Source of the DNA: DASYKS01 sp031404815
Lineage (GTDB): Bacteria; Acidobacteriota; Thermoanaerobaculia; Multivoradales; UBA5704
Assembly: GCA_031404815.1 (NCBI GenBank)
Contig: JANNIH010000033.1
Coordinates: 1 to 64,000 of the forward strand
Length of the DNA stretch: 64,000 nucleotides
Direction of reading: 5' to 3'
Part shown: piece after piece, positions 33,510-42,085 of the stretch
Position numbering within the stretch: position 1 is the stretch's first letter
How the letters are laid out: every line of letters starts with the position of its first letter
Notes under the pieces: model-generated
Databases searched by the model: none
The model's input: only the letters and a program-made list of their open reading frames with translations
What the model was told of the DNA's origin: nothing
Translations under genes and position numbers: made by a program

Positions 33510-34277
33510 CTAGCCGTAGGTGCGCCCCCGGTCGCGCAAGTAGCCGAAACGCGCCGCTCCGAGGCAGAGCGCGGAAAAGAGCGCGAGGACCGCGAGGCTT
33601 AAGATGGGGCTCTCGCGCCGGCCCGCCTCCAGCGGCGCGAGTGCCAGCTGGCCGAGATGGTAGGGGGGCAACGCCACCGCGACTTTCTGGAGCAGCTTGG
33701 GCAATAGCTCGATCGGCAGCCAGAGGCCGGAACAGAAGCCCACCGGCAGCGTGATCAGATTGACCACCGCCGGAGCGGAGCCGGGGCCCGCAAGATAGCC
33801 GACGGCGAGGGCGAGGGCGGTGAACGACAGCGAGCCCGCCGTGAGAATCGCGACGAAGCGGAGCCAGGACCAAAGCGGCAAATGGACCCCTCCGAATCCG
33901 ACCGCCAGGGCGGAGAGGGCCAGGACGACGAGCAGGGCGAACCCCGCGCTCACGAGCCCCTTGGCCGCAAAATAGGTGAGCAGCGGCATCGGCGTCGTTC
34001 GGCGCAGTTGCAGCCACCCTTGACCGCGTTCGAGCGCCACCCCCACGCCCACGGCGAGCAGGGTGGTGGAAAACACCCCGAACGTGGCGTAGGTGCCGAG
34101 CAGATAGGTCGGAAAGCCGAGACCCCCGGCATGCCCCTGGCGGGCGAGGGTGAGCGCGAACAGGCTATAGAACATCAGCGGGAAGCCGAGCGTCGGCAGG
34201 GCGAACCCGGGCTGGCGGATGAGCTTCTGAAACTCGGTTCGGACTTCGAGCGCGAAAGTTCTCGACGCGGGGCTCAT
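33510..34277 (-). CDS. ABC-2 type transporter permease
   Basis: This 255-residue protein has six hydrophobic segments typical of ABC-2 export permeases. The start MSPASRTF overlaps the stop of the ATPase gene (ATGA at 34274-34277). The third gene of the operon is a DesK-like kinase, which fits the common design in which a two-component system controls an exporter of lipids, peptides or antibiotics. The substrate is unknown. Confidence 0.88.
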   Translation of the reverse strand: MSPASRTFALEVRTEFQKLIRQPGFALPTLGFPLMFYSLFALTLARQGHAGGLGFPTYLLGTYATFGVFSTTLLAVGVGVALERGQGWLQLRRTTPMPLLTYFAAKGLVSAGFALLVVLALSALAVGFGGVHLPLWSWLRFVAILTAGSLSFTALALAVGYLAGPGSAPAVVNLITLPVGFCSGLWLPIELLPKLLQKVAVALPPYHLGQLALAPLEAGRRESPILSLAVLALFSALCLGAARFGYLRDRGRTYG

Positions 34278-35029
34278 GCGGCCTCCTGGCAGCTGTCGGT
34301 TGCGTGGGCCGGATCGGCGGTGAGGGCGAGATACGCCTCTTCGAGGCTGACGCCTCCCGCGGCGGTCTTGATCTCGTCGGGTGTGCCGGAGGCCACCTGG
34401 CGCCCGCGGGCGAGCAGGACGATCCGGTCCGCGAGCGCGTCTGCCTCTTCGATGTGGTGGGTGGTGAGCAGGACCGAGCCGCCGCGGGCGCGAAACGCGC
34501 GCACCGCGGCCCAAAGGGCACGCCGGCTCTCGACGTCGAGCCCGGTGGTCGGCTCGTCGAGCACTAAGAGGTCGGGGTTACCGCAGAGCGCCAGGCCGAA
34601 CTGCGCGCGCCGCTGCTGGCCGCCGGAAAGCCTGCCAAAGCGCCGGTCGGCGAACTCGCCAATTCCGGCGCGGCGAATCGTCTCGTCGAGAGCCAACGGA
34701 TTCGGGTAATAGCTCGAAAACAGCTGGATCAGCTCGCGGATCGAGAGCGTCTCCGGAACCTTGCCGACCTGAAGCATCGCGCCGAGCCGTTGCCGGGCGG
34801 AGCGCTTCCGCGGGTCGAGGCCGAAAAGGCGGGCGCTGCCGGAAGCCGGACGGGCCAGGCCCACCAGCAGCTGGATCGTGGTGGTCTTGCCGGCGCCGTT
34901 AGGGCCGAGCAGGGCCAGAACTTCGGCCGGCCGGATCGCGAGATCGAGCCGGTCGAGCGCGAGGACGGAGCCGTATTTCTGGGTCGCCTCCTTCAGGGCG
35001 GCCACCGGGGCTTCTTGGGGTTCAGGCAT
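34274..35029 (-). CDS. ABC transporter ATP-binding protein (ABC-2 exporter)
   Basis: This 251-residue ATPase has Walker A GPNGAGKTT, the signature RLSGGQQRRAQFG, Walker B LLVLDEPTTGLD and the switch histidine in LTTHHIEEAD. It belongs to the CcmA/LnrL-like branch. It is the first gene of a four-gene operon: ATPase, permease, kinase, regulator. GGAGGAAG precedes its ATG. Confidence 0.94.
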   Translation of the reverse strand: MPEPQEAPVAALKEATQKYGSVLALDRLDLAIRPAEVLALLGPNGAGKTTTIQLLVGLARPASGSARLFGLDPRKRSARQRLGAMLQVGKVPETLSIRELIQLFSSYYPNPLALDETIRRAGIGEFADRRFGRLSGGQQRRAQFGLALCGNPDLLVLDEPTTGLDVESRRALWAAVRAFRARGGSVLLTTHHIEEADALADRIVLLARGRQVASGTPDEIKTAAGGVSLEEAYLALTADPAHATDSCQEAA

Positions 35030-35129
35030 GGCGACTTCCTCCTGGAGAGGAGAATCGCCTGGCGAACGGTGCCGCCGGTAGGGTACGGCGTCAGGAATTC
35101 AGGGTGACAAAGCTCACCCCGTCCGGCCT

Positions 35130-36599
35130 CTACGGCTGTTTCGGACCTTTGGGCGCGCCCGGAATCGTGATGTCGAGTGCGGTCACCGGACCGAAGTCGG
35201 AGAGCGGGCGCTCGCGCGGCGCGGCCGGTCCGACCACGACGATCGCGAATTTCTCGGGGTGGATCAGTCGGGTCGCCGCGCGCCGCACCTGGTCGGTGGT
35301 CACCGCTTCGACCCCTTTGCGGTAGCGCTCGTACCAATCGGCGGGATAGCCCCAAAATTCGAGCGGCAGCCGTTGGCGCAGCGCCTTCTTGACCGAGTCG
35401 CGGGTGAAGACGAACGAGGAGAGGATCGCCTGCTTCGCCTCTTCGACTTCCGAGTCGGTGGGTGGGGCTGTGGCCAGCCCCTTCGCCTCTTCGAGCAACG
35501 CCGCGATGCCCGCGCCGGTCGTCTCGGCCTTGGTGGTGAGCACGAGCTGGGTCACGCTCGGCCGGGACCATTCGCTGTTGACGGCACCGAAGACCACATA
35601 GCCGAGCGCCTTTTTCGTGCGGATGTTCGCGAACAGGCGCGAGGAGAATGAGCCGCCGAACAGCTGGTTCAAGACCTCGACCGCGTAGAAGTCGGGATCG
35701 TCGCGCCGGATGCCCAGGTAGCCCATGGCGATGTTGGACTGGGGGATCTCGTCGAAGTCGACGGTGTAGACGCCCGGCTTCACTTGATGGGCCGGCGCGG
35801 GCTTCGGCTCGTCGATCGCGGGCCCCCGCGGCCAGTCGCCGAAGGCACTTTTGACCTGGGCGAGGGCTGCCGCGGCGTCGATATCGCCGACGATGCCGAG
35901 CACCACCCGCTCCGGGCGGAAGTACTTGGCGTGCCAGGCGACCAGGTCGGCGCGGCGGATCGCGCCGAGCGACGCGAAGGTCGGGGTCCGGGCCTCGGGT
36001 GAATTCTGCCCGAACACGATTTCGGTGAATTTGCGGTCGAGGATGTCTTGCGGGTCGTCGTTTTGACGTGCGACTTCGGACATCGATCGGTTGCGCGCCA
36101 GCTCGGTCTTCGTGGCGTCGAACGCCGGTCGGCGCAAAATGTCGGCGAAGGTTCCGAACACGTCGGCAAAATCCTCGCGCAGCGCCGAAAGGCGGGCGGT
36201 ACCGATCTCGTCGCCGATCGCCGTCTCGATCATCGCCGCCCGGTTCTCCAAGAAGTCGTCGATCTCGTCGCCGCTCTGGCGCTGGGTGCCGCCGGTGCGC
36301 AGCACGCGGCCGGTGAGGTCCGCCAGGCCGACTTTGTCGGCCGGCTCAAAGAACGCGCCGGTGCGAATGAGCGCGGTCGCTTCGACCAGCGGCAGCTCGT
36401 GATCTTCGAGCAGCAGCACGGTCAAACCGTTCTCCAGGACCACGCGCTGGGGAACCGGGGCGGTGGTTTCGCGCAGCGGCGGAAAGCGCAGTTCGGACGC
36501 CTTCTCGACCTGCGCGTCGGCCGGCCGGCCGCCGGCCACGAAATTTGCGACGGTGAGACCGGCGGCAATCAAGAGGAATCGGGCTCGGTTCGTGCGCAT
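35130..36599 (-). CDS. M16 family peptidase homologue lacking the zinc motif
   Basis: This 489-residue protein has a signal peptide (FLLIAAGLTVANFVAGG) and the two M16 domains. The place of the HxxEH zinc motif reads GLADLTGRVLRTGG, so this subunit is catalytically inactive. It starts 2 bp after the stop of an active M16 gene. Paired active and inactive M16 proteins form clam-shell heterodimers, as in the mitochondrial processing peptidase and bacterial homologues. It probably works with its upstream partner on short peptides in the periplasm. Confidence 0.9.
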   Translation of the reverse strand: MRTNRARFLLIAAGLTVANFVAGGRPADAQVEKASELRFPPLRETTAPVPQRVVLENGLTVLLLEDHELPLVEATALIRTGAFFEPADKVGLADLTGRVLRTGGTQRQSGDEIDDFLENRAAMIETAIGDEIGTARLSALREDFADVFGTFADILRRPAFDATKTELARNRSMSEVARQNDDPQDILDRKFTEIVFGQNSPEARTPTFASLGAIRRADLVAWHAKYFRPERVVLGIVGDIDAAAALAQVKSAFGDWPRGPAIDEPKPAPAHQVKPGVYTVDFDEIPQSNIAMGYLGIRRDDPDFYAVEVLNQLFGGSFSSRLFANIRTKKALGYVVFGAVNSEWSRPSVTQLVLTTKAETTGAGIAALLEEAKGLATAPPTDSEVEEAKQAILSSFVFTRDSVKKALRQRLPLEFWGYPADWYERYRKGVEAVTTDQVRRAATRLIHPEKFAIVVVGPAAPRERPLSDFGPVTALDITIPGAPKGPKQP

Positions 36600-36601
36600 G
36601 A

Positions 36602-38146
36602 TCAGTTCCCCTCGTCGGTCGTGGTCGGTCCGGGCGCCGGCTGCTCGTCACGCACCACCTGGCCGACCGTCCGGTTGGACTCGACGAACGCTGCGGTGGC
36701 GATCCGCTGCACATCGGCTTTGGTCACCGCGTCGACCCGATCGAGGTAGCGGAAGGTCTCGCGCCAGTCCCCGAAATGGCGTTGCGCATCGGCGAGTTGG
36801 CGGGCCAGCCCCTCGTTGGTTTGCAGGTCGCGGAGCAACGTCGCGCGCACCCGGCGTTTCGCGCGGGCGATCTCGGCGTCGGTCAAGTCGCCCGCCTTCA
36901 ACCGATCGAGCTCGGCGCGCACGGCATCGCGCACCTTGTCGAGCGCCGCGCCCTGCGCCGGGACCACGAAGACGCCCCAGAGATGGGGGTATTTGGCGCC
37001 CGGGATGCCGCTGAATGTGCTGACCTGAACGGCGAGCCTCTTGTCGCGCACCAGCGACCGGTAGAGGCGCGAAGCGCGACCGTTGGCGAATACGAGATCG
37101 AGGACATCCCAGGCCGGCTCGTCCGGGCTGGTGATCGCCGGCTTGTGGTACGCCTCTAAGTAGAGCGGCTCGGAGCGATCGCGCAAGACGACCGTCTTCT
37201 CGGCGATCTGTTCGGCCTCGACCGTGCGCAACACGGGCGGCGTGGGGCGCGCGGGAATCCGCCCGAAATATTTGTCGATCATCGGAATCGCGAGACTCGG
37301 GTCGATGTCGCCCACCAGGACGGTCAGCAGGTTGGAGGGCGCGTACCAGGTGCGGTAGAACGCTTCGGCATCGGTGCGGGTGAACGACTGGAGATCGCTC
37401 ATCGCCCCGATCGTCGAATGGCCGTAGGGATGGTTGACGAACGCGGAGCCGAGCAGCTGTTCCAAGAGCTTGCCCACCGGCTGGCTATCGACCGCATTGC
37501 GCCGCTCGTCTTGCACCACGTCGCGCTCCTGGTAGAACTCGCGGAACACCGGTCGGTAGAAACGCTCGGATTCCAGGTAGGCGAACAGCTCCAAGCGGTT
37601 GGCGGGGAGCGAATAGAAATACTGTGTCGTGTCGGCGCCGGTGGTGGCGTTCAAGCCGACACCCCCTTCGCGTTGGATCAGCGCGTCGAACTCGCCTTTG
37701 GTCACGAAGCGCCCGGCTTCTTCTTCGCGCCGCTTGAACTCCGCAAACAGCGTTTCGAGTTTGGCGGCATCCGGCCGCGGCGACAGCCGCTCGTTCTGCC
37801 AGGCCTGATAAGCCGTCTCGACCAGGGCGAGCGCCTTCTCCTCGGCCGGCCAGTCGGTGGTGCCCATGTTCGGGGTCCCTTTAAACGCCATGTGCTCGAA
37901 CATGTGGGCGAGGCCGAAGATCCCAGGGACCTCCTGCGCCGAGCCGACGTCGGCCACGGTGACGAACGAGAAGACCGGAGCCACCGGCCGCCGCACCAGC
38001 AGGAACGTCCAGCCGTTGGCCAATCGATGGACGGTGACCTGCTTCTCGAACGAGGCAAGGCTCTGGGCCGCAAGCGGCGGGGCAGGGAGCGCCGCGGAGA
38101 TCACGAGCACTGCGGCGAGCCATCGAAGAACGGGTCTGAATCTCAT
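36602..38146 (-). CDS. M16 family zinc metallopeptidase, active subunit
   Basis: This exported peptidase of about 514 residues has a signal peptide (WLAAVLVISAALPAPPLAA) and the inverted zinc motif HMFEH in FGLAHMFEHMAFKGTP, with a downstream glutamate in the following helix as third ligand. The second M16 domain follows after residue about 240. It is the active partner of the zinc-free homologue encoded immediately downstream. The ATG at 38146 has GAGG upstream; a GTG two codons earlier is the alternative. Confidence 0.93.
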   Translation of the reverse strand: MRFRPVLRWLAAVLVISAALPAPPLAAQSLASFEKQVTVHRLANGWTFLLVRRPVAPVFSFVTVADVGSAQEVPGIFGLAHMFEHMAFKGTPNMGTTDWPAEEKALALVETAYQAWQNERLSPRPDAAKLETLFAEFKRREEEAGRFVTKGEFDALIQREGGVGLNATTGADTTQYFYSLPANRLELFAYLESERFYRPVFREFYQERDVVQDERRNAVDSQPVGKLLEQLLGSAFVNHPYGHSTIGAMSDLQSFTRTDAEAFYRTWYAPSNLLTVLVGDIDPSLAIPMIDKYFGRIPARPTPPVLRTVEAEQIAEKTVVLRDRSEPLYLEAYHKPAITSPDEPAWDVLDLVFANGRASRLYRSLVRDKRLAVQVSTFSGIPGAKYPHLWGVFVVPAQGAALDKVRDAVRAELDRLKAGDLTDAEIARAKRRVRATLLRDLQTNEGLARQLADAQRHFGDWRETFRYLDRVDAVTKADVQRIATAAFVESNRTVGQVVRDEQPAPGPTTTDEGN

Positions 38147-38325
38147 GGGCACCTCGGATCTGGCATGTCGAACGCCGGGACGATAGCACTGGCAAAGTCC
38201 GGGTGCCCAGTGAGCACGTCACCGGCTGTCGCCGGCCCCGTAGGGTGAAACCGGATGTTGCGGGCGTAGGGGCGTAGGGGGGGGCGGGTTGGAGCCGGGG
38301 GAAGGACAGGATGGAGCCGTAGTTT

Positions 38326-38620
38326 GAGGGCCGAAGGCCCGCCCCAAAATAGCCTAGGGCAACGCCCTAGGATCTCGGTTCGCCCACCATCCCAAGGGCC
38401 GAAGGCCCGCCCCATTTCGGTCCGCGTCACCACGACCTCCCCGGGTGTGCTCGTCCTCCAACCGCCGCCGTCTCGGTGGCGCTGTTCGCCGAACTTCGCG
38501 CCGAGCACCGCGAGCGGTTGAAACCGCTCGCTACGGTACGACGTCCCTGGCGGGACGTTGACCGCCTCGCAACACCGACCGTGGCCATAGCCTCGGCATC
38601 TCGTCCCGGGTAGGGACGAC
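38326..38620. repeat. Cluster of short palindromic (REP-like) elements
   Basis: Two perfect 20-bp copies (38327-38346 and 38395-38414) each contain the hairpin GGGCC-GAA-GGCCC. Between them CCTAGGGC and GCCCTAGG pair over AAC (38353-38371). Further right lie the hairpins 38511-38530 (CGAGCGGT with ACCGCTCG), 38541-38558 (ACGTCCC with GGGACGT) and 38601-38619 (TCGTCCC with GGGACGA). There is no coding signal. They resemble dispersed extragenic palindromes. Confidence 0.7.
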
Positions 38621-38720
38621 GTACGAGCTCACTTTCATGGTTTGAATCCTCCACGTTGGGTGACATGATTCCAGGCGCGATCACGGTCGCCCCGGGTGCA
38701 GCTGTCGTTACGGCCCTGGC

Positions 38721-39180
38721 ATAGCGGCTACCTGGCCTGGATAGCGGCTATACGCCCTGGATAGCGGCTGTCTGGCTCGGAGAGCCGCTATCTGCTTCGG
38801 CGAGCCGCTATCTGGCCTGGATAGCCGCTCTCCGCCCTGGATGGCGGCTATCTGGCTCGGGATAGCCGCTTTCTGCTTCGGATAGCCGCTATCTGACCTG
38901 GATAGCGGCTATCCGCCCTGGATAGCGGCTATCCGCCCTGGATAACGGCTATCTGGCCCGGATAGCGGCTTGCTGCCTCGGAGAACCGCTATCTGGCCCG
39001 GATAGCGGCTCGCCGCCCTGGATAGCCGCTATCGGCCCTGGATAGCGGCTCGCCGTCTCGGATAGCAGCTATCTGGCTCGAATAGCCGCTATCTGGACGG
39101 AAGAACGCCTTTCAACTCCGCAAACCCGCTCCCCGCTCCGGATCGCCCGCTCCCGGCGCGGAAAGCCGCGCGTCGGCACT
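38721..39180. repeat. 20-bp tandem array with palindromic core
   Basis: About 19 recognisable units of 20 bp run head to tail from 38721 to about 39100 and fade into degenerate units up to about 39180. The consensus is GATAGCSGCTATCTGGCCTG, whose first half holds the palindrome ATAGCSGCTAT with the central base alternating C or G. The only register change is a single inserted G near 38861. The second half of the unit varies (TCTGGCCTG, TCCGCCCTG, TGCTGCCTC). The 20-bp period is not a codon multiple and no frame has coding character. The whole interval 38147-39387 has no credible gene. Confidence 0.9.
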
Positions 39181-39387
39181 TCGTGTCGAGCGCGACTCGC
39201 TGAGCGTGCGCGCGACCGAAAGGTCCGCTTCCGTGACGCCCCGCTGGCGCGGCGGACCGAGCGACCAACCCCTACGCCTGCGGTGGGCGTTTGTGGGAAT
39301 GTGCCGCTCGTAGGGGCGCACCTATGTGTGTCCGGGCCACCCGCCGCCCCCATTGTCGCGCCCTCCCTCGCCTACACAAGTCTTCGC

Positions 39388-40284
39388 TTACCAACTAGCG
39401 TTCCCTTCAGTTCTTAAAGTCCCAGCGGTCCAGGGTAACCGGCGCCAGAACAGGGCGAGCAGCAGCGCCATGGTGATCACGAACCCGGCGCCGAACTCGA
39501 AGGTCCAGTAGGCCGTGGGGCCGGTGTTTCGGGTCAGCGCCTCACAGGTCTCCTGGGCGCCCGCGCTCGCCGCGTGGAGCAACGCCGCGGGCCACACCGA
39601 GTGGGTGCGAAGCCACAACCAGGTGTAGAAGAAGGTGATCAGCACTACGGTCACGGTGAAACACAGGGTGCCGAACCACACCGGCACTTCCGGCCGGAAG
39701 ACCGGCAGCAGGCGGATCGTCGGCGGGTAGTGCCAGAGCGCCCAGATCACACCGATTGCGAGGCTCGCGCGGCCGAAGCTCGTCACTTCGAGCATCCGCG
39801 GCGTGAGTAACCCGCGCCAGCCGAGCTCTTCGCCCAGCGTCACCAAGGTCGAAAACGCCGCGCCAAGAGGTGCCACCAGGAGCACCGCCCCCAGGGCCAG
39901 CAGCGGCACGGGCAACCCGTCGAGATGGAACCGGGCGGCGAAGGCCCGCAACCGGGCCGGGTCGAAGGCCCCCAGGTCGGAGGCCCAAATCACCGTATAG
40001 GTGCCGCCGATCAGCAACCACGGCGCCCCGATCACCTCGGGGAGCACGCGGTGGGTGCGCCGCCACCCGAGCCCGAGGCTGTCGAGCAGGCCGCGAACGC
40101 GGCGGGTGGTCCAGAGCCGCGCGGCGAGCGCGGCGAGGCCCGGTGTCCACATGAAGGCCCCGGCCGCCCAGCGTGGCTCGGTGGCGAAGGTGACGTAGAG
40201 GTAAAACGGGCTCGACAGCGCCACCAGCCAGAGCAAGAAGACGCGGATCTCCCGCCGCGCGTCGGCCGCATTCGGAGCGTTCAT
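39388..40284 (-). CDS. CPBP family intramembrane metalloprotease
   Basis: This 298-residue membrane protein of the CPBP (CAAX protease/Rce1, ABI) family has about eight hydrophobic segments. The three conserved motifs are present: the glutamate pair and arginine in LGEELGWRGLL, the His in IWALWHYPPT and the late His in PAALLHAAS. Bacterial members process or protect against peptides, including bacteriocin immunity. Here no bacteriocin genes are adjacent. It stands alone beside the tandem-repeat region. Confidence 0.88.
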   Translation of the reverse strand: MNAPNAADARREIRVFLLWLVALSSPFYLYVTFATEPRWAAGAFMWTPGLAALAARLWTTRRVRGLLDSLGLGWRRTHRVLPEVIGAPWLLIGGTYTVIWASDLGAFDPARLRAFAARFHLDGLPVPLLALGAVLLVAPLGAAFSTLVTLGEELGWRGLLTPRMLEVTSFGRASLAIGVIWALWHYPPTIRLLPVFRPEVPVWFGTLCFTVTVVLITFFYTWLWLRTHSVWPAALLHAASAGAQETCEALTRNTGPTAYWTFEFGAGFVITMALLLALFWRRLPWTAGTLRTEGNASW

Positions 40285-40422
40285 GCTCTCTAGTACGAAA
40301 CGGCCCGCCCCGGGTTACATGTCCCCGGGGCGCCGAACTCAACGCAAGGGGTCCTTCATCCCGCAAGAGCCCGTTAGGTCGCTGCGGCTGCGGTGGGTGG
40401 CACCTGTCGGGGCATTCGCGGC

Positions 40423-41010
40423 TCAGGGAGAAGGCTTGGAGTCGCTTTGGCCCAGCGCCTTGATCGCGGCCAGCAAGTCGTCCGGAGGTGGGCGGTGCCG
40501 ATAGTCCTCATCGACCCGGACGAAGCGCACGATGCCTTCTTTGTCCACCAGCACCACCGCCGGGTGTGGCAGAGAAGGAGAGTCCGGGTTGCGAACGCCA
40601 TAGGTCTCAATGGTCTTGAGCTCGGCGTCGAAGAGCACCGGAAAAGCCAGAGCCAGGTCCGAGCTCAGCTTGGCGAGTCCTGGGGTTTGGTCGGGAGCGA
40701 TGACCAGAATCTGTGTGTTGAGAGCCGTGAAATCCGCGAGGCGTCGTTGCAACTCACCGAGTTGCTGGCGGCAGAAGGGTCACCAGGAGCCGCGGAAGAA
40801 AACCAACAAGGCGCGCTTCTTGCCCTTGAGCGCCGCCAACTCCACCGTCGCGCTGTCGGCAGCGCCGCCGGCCGGGGCGAGCGCGAAGGCCGGGGCCTTG
40901 GCCCCCACGGCCACCCGCTCGGCGGCGGAAGCCGAAGCTGCGACCAGGACAGCCAAGAGCAAACCGGCCACCCAGGCCTGAGTTCTACGGGATGCGTTCG
41001 GATAACTCAT
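40423..41010 (-). CDS. Peroxiredoxin-like selenoprotein (UGA read as Sec)
   Basis: The frame encodes a 195-residue exported AhpC/TSA-type protein interrupted only by TGA at 40780-40782 (codon 77). A signal peptide (QAWVAGLLLAVLVAASASAA) precedes the thioredoxin fold. Around the TGA the protein reads LLVFFRGSW-U-PFCRQQLGEL, so the stop sits exactly at the peroxidatic cysteine of the usual RGxWCPxC motif, forming UPFC. The downstream half is intact and uninterrupted (LVIAPDQTPGLAKL, PHPAVVLVDKEGIVRFVRV). A 7-bp hairpin with loop GGU begins 14 nt after the UGA, as expected for a bacterial SECIS element. The ATG at 41010 has GGAGG upstream. It likely reduces peroxides in the periplasm. The Sec machinery must be encoded elsewhere. 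Confidence 0.85.
40749..40782 (-). promoter_or_regulatory. Bacterial SECIS-like element
   Basis: In the mRNA the UGA codon is followed 14 nt later by GCAACUC-GGU-GAGUUGC, a perfect 7-bp stem. The apical loop starts with G and lies 21 nt after the UGA. This satisfies the published bacterial SECIS pattern: apical loop 16-37 nt downstream, stem of at least 4 bp, and G in the first two loop positions. Confidence 0.8.
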
Positions 41011-41212
41011 CGATCCTCCAAGAGTGAGGGGTGGGAAGGCGAACACTGAGGCAGCCTACTACACCCACGGCCGGGAGGGCTGGAAGCCGCGAGATGGGGT
41101 GGTCCTCACCCATCGCTGCGTCAGACCAAGCCCCCGGTGATTCTCCCGCCAGGCGGTCGAAGTTGGGGTCCGGCGAGCTCGCGCGTCGGCGCATCGAGTG
41201 CGGCAGCCGCTG

Positions 41213-41986
41213 CTACGGCGGGTTCGGTGAGCCCCCAAGCAGCGGCACGTACTCCCGGCTCTCTTGGATGGTGTTGTGCCCTGTGCCTGCGACCGTTCGA
41301 AGCGTTGCGAGGCCGGTGGGGAAGCGGGCGTAGAGGGCTTCGGTGCTCGCGCGGGGGACGATCTCGTCGTGGTCGGCGGCGAGGAGGAGAGTCGGGGCGG
41401 TGACGTTCGAGGCGTAGCGCCACGATTCGAACTTGTCTTTGAGCAGCCAGCGGACGGGGAAGATGGGGAACTGGCCGGCGGCGAGATCGGCCAGGCTGTT
41501 GAACGGGGTGACCAGGATCAGCCTCGACACCGGGCGCGCGCCGGCCAGTTGGATCGCGACCCCGGTGCCCAGGCTGCGGCCGATCACCACGACGTTCGAA
41601 TGCTCGGCGCGCACCCGATCGAACAGGGCGAGCCCGTCGGCGACCAGCGCCCGTTCCGACGGCTCGCCCGAGCTGCCGCCGTAGCCGCGGTAGTGCATCA
41701 GGTAGAGGGCGTGCTCCGGGAACGCGGCCGAAAGCTCCGGCAGACTGAAATTCACGTCCTCCGCGTTGCCGCCGAAATAGATCACGGCGTCCAGGCCGGG
41801 CCGGGGCTTGGTCGTCACCCGCACCCGGGCACCCTCGGTCGCGAGGGTCACGATCGAGGCGCCCGGGGCGGGCGAGGGGGGATGAGGCAGATAGATCAAC
41901 GAGCGTTGGAACGCGAACAGCAACACGCAGGCGGCGAGATAGAGCAGCGCCGCGATCAGGGCGAGGGTCAGCAACGGGCGCAGCAT
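41213..41986 (-). CDS. Alpha/beta hydrolase with N-terminal membrane anchor
   Basis: This 257-residue protein has one N-terminal hydrophobic helix (LLTLALIAALLYLAACVLLF) and an alpha/beta-hydrolase domain resembling the BEM46/YfhR/ABHD13 group. The oxyanion region is YFGGNAEDV, the nucleophile Ser lies in VIGRSLGTGVA, the Asp in AADHDEIVP and the His in GTGHNTI. The ATG giving MLRPLLTL is preferred, since upstream sequence adds a Pro-rich stretch with no support. The substrate is unknown; relatives act on thioesters or lipids. Confidence 0.88.
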   Translation of the reverse strand: MLRPLLTLALIAALLYLAACVLLFAFQRSLIYLPHPPSPAPGASIVTLATEGARVRVTTKPRPGLDAVIYFGGNAEDVNFSLPELSAAFPEHALYLMHYRGYGGSSGEPSERALVADGLALFDRVRAEHSNVVVIGRSLGTGVAIQLAGARPVSRLILVTPFNSLADLAAGQFPIFPVRWLLKDKFESWRYASNVTAPTLLLAADHDEIVPRASTEALYARFPTGLATLRTVAGTGHNTIQESREYVPLLGGSPNPP

Positions 41987-42085
41987 GAGTGGCCATTGTA
42001 GCCTCCGGGCGGGTGCGGTCGAGACGCCCGCGCACCCGGGGAGGGGGAATTCCCCGGGTGCGGGCCCGTCGGTCAAAGGATCGTT

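Noticed and set aside
38721..39180. CRISPR array
   Set aside because: Units are contiguous 20-mers with no unique spacers, and no cas genes are present.
38143..39353. Short open frames in the repeat-rich gap after the M16 genes
   Set aside because: They run through hairpins and the tandem array, have no ribosome binding sites and show no protein-like composition.
40423..41010. Reading the peroxiredoxin-like gene as a pseudogene with a nonsense mutation
   Set aside because: The stop is TGA exactly at the catalytic cysteine, both halves are otherwise undamaged in one frame, and a correctly spaced SECIS-like hairpin follows.
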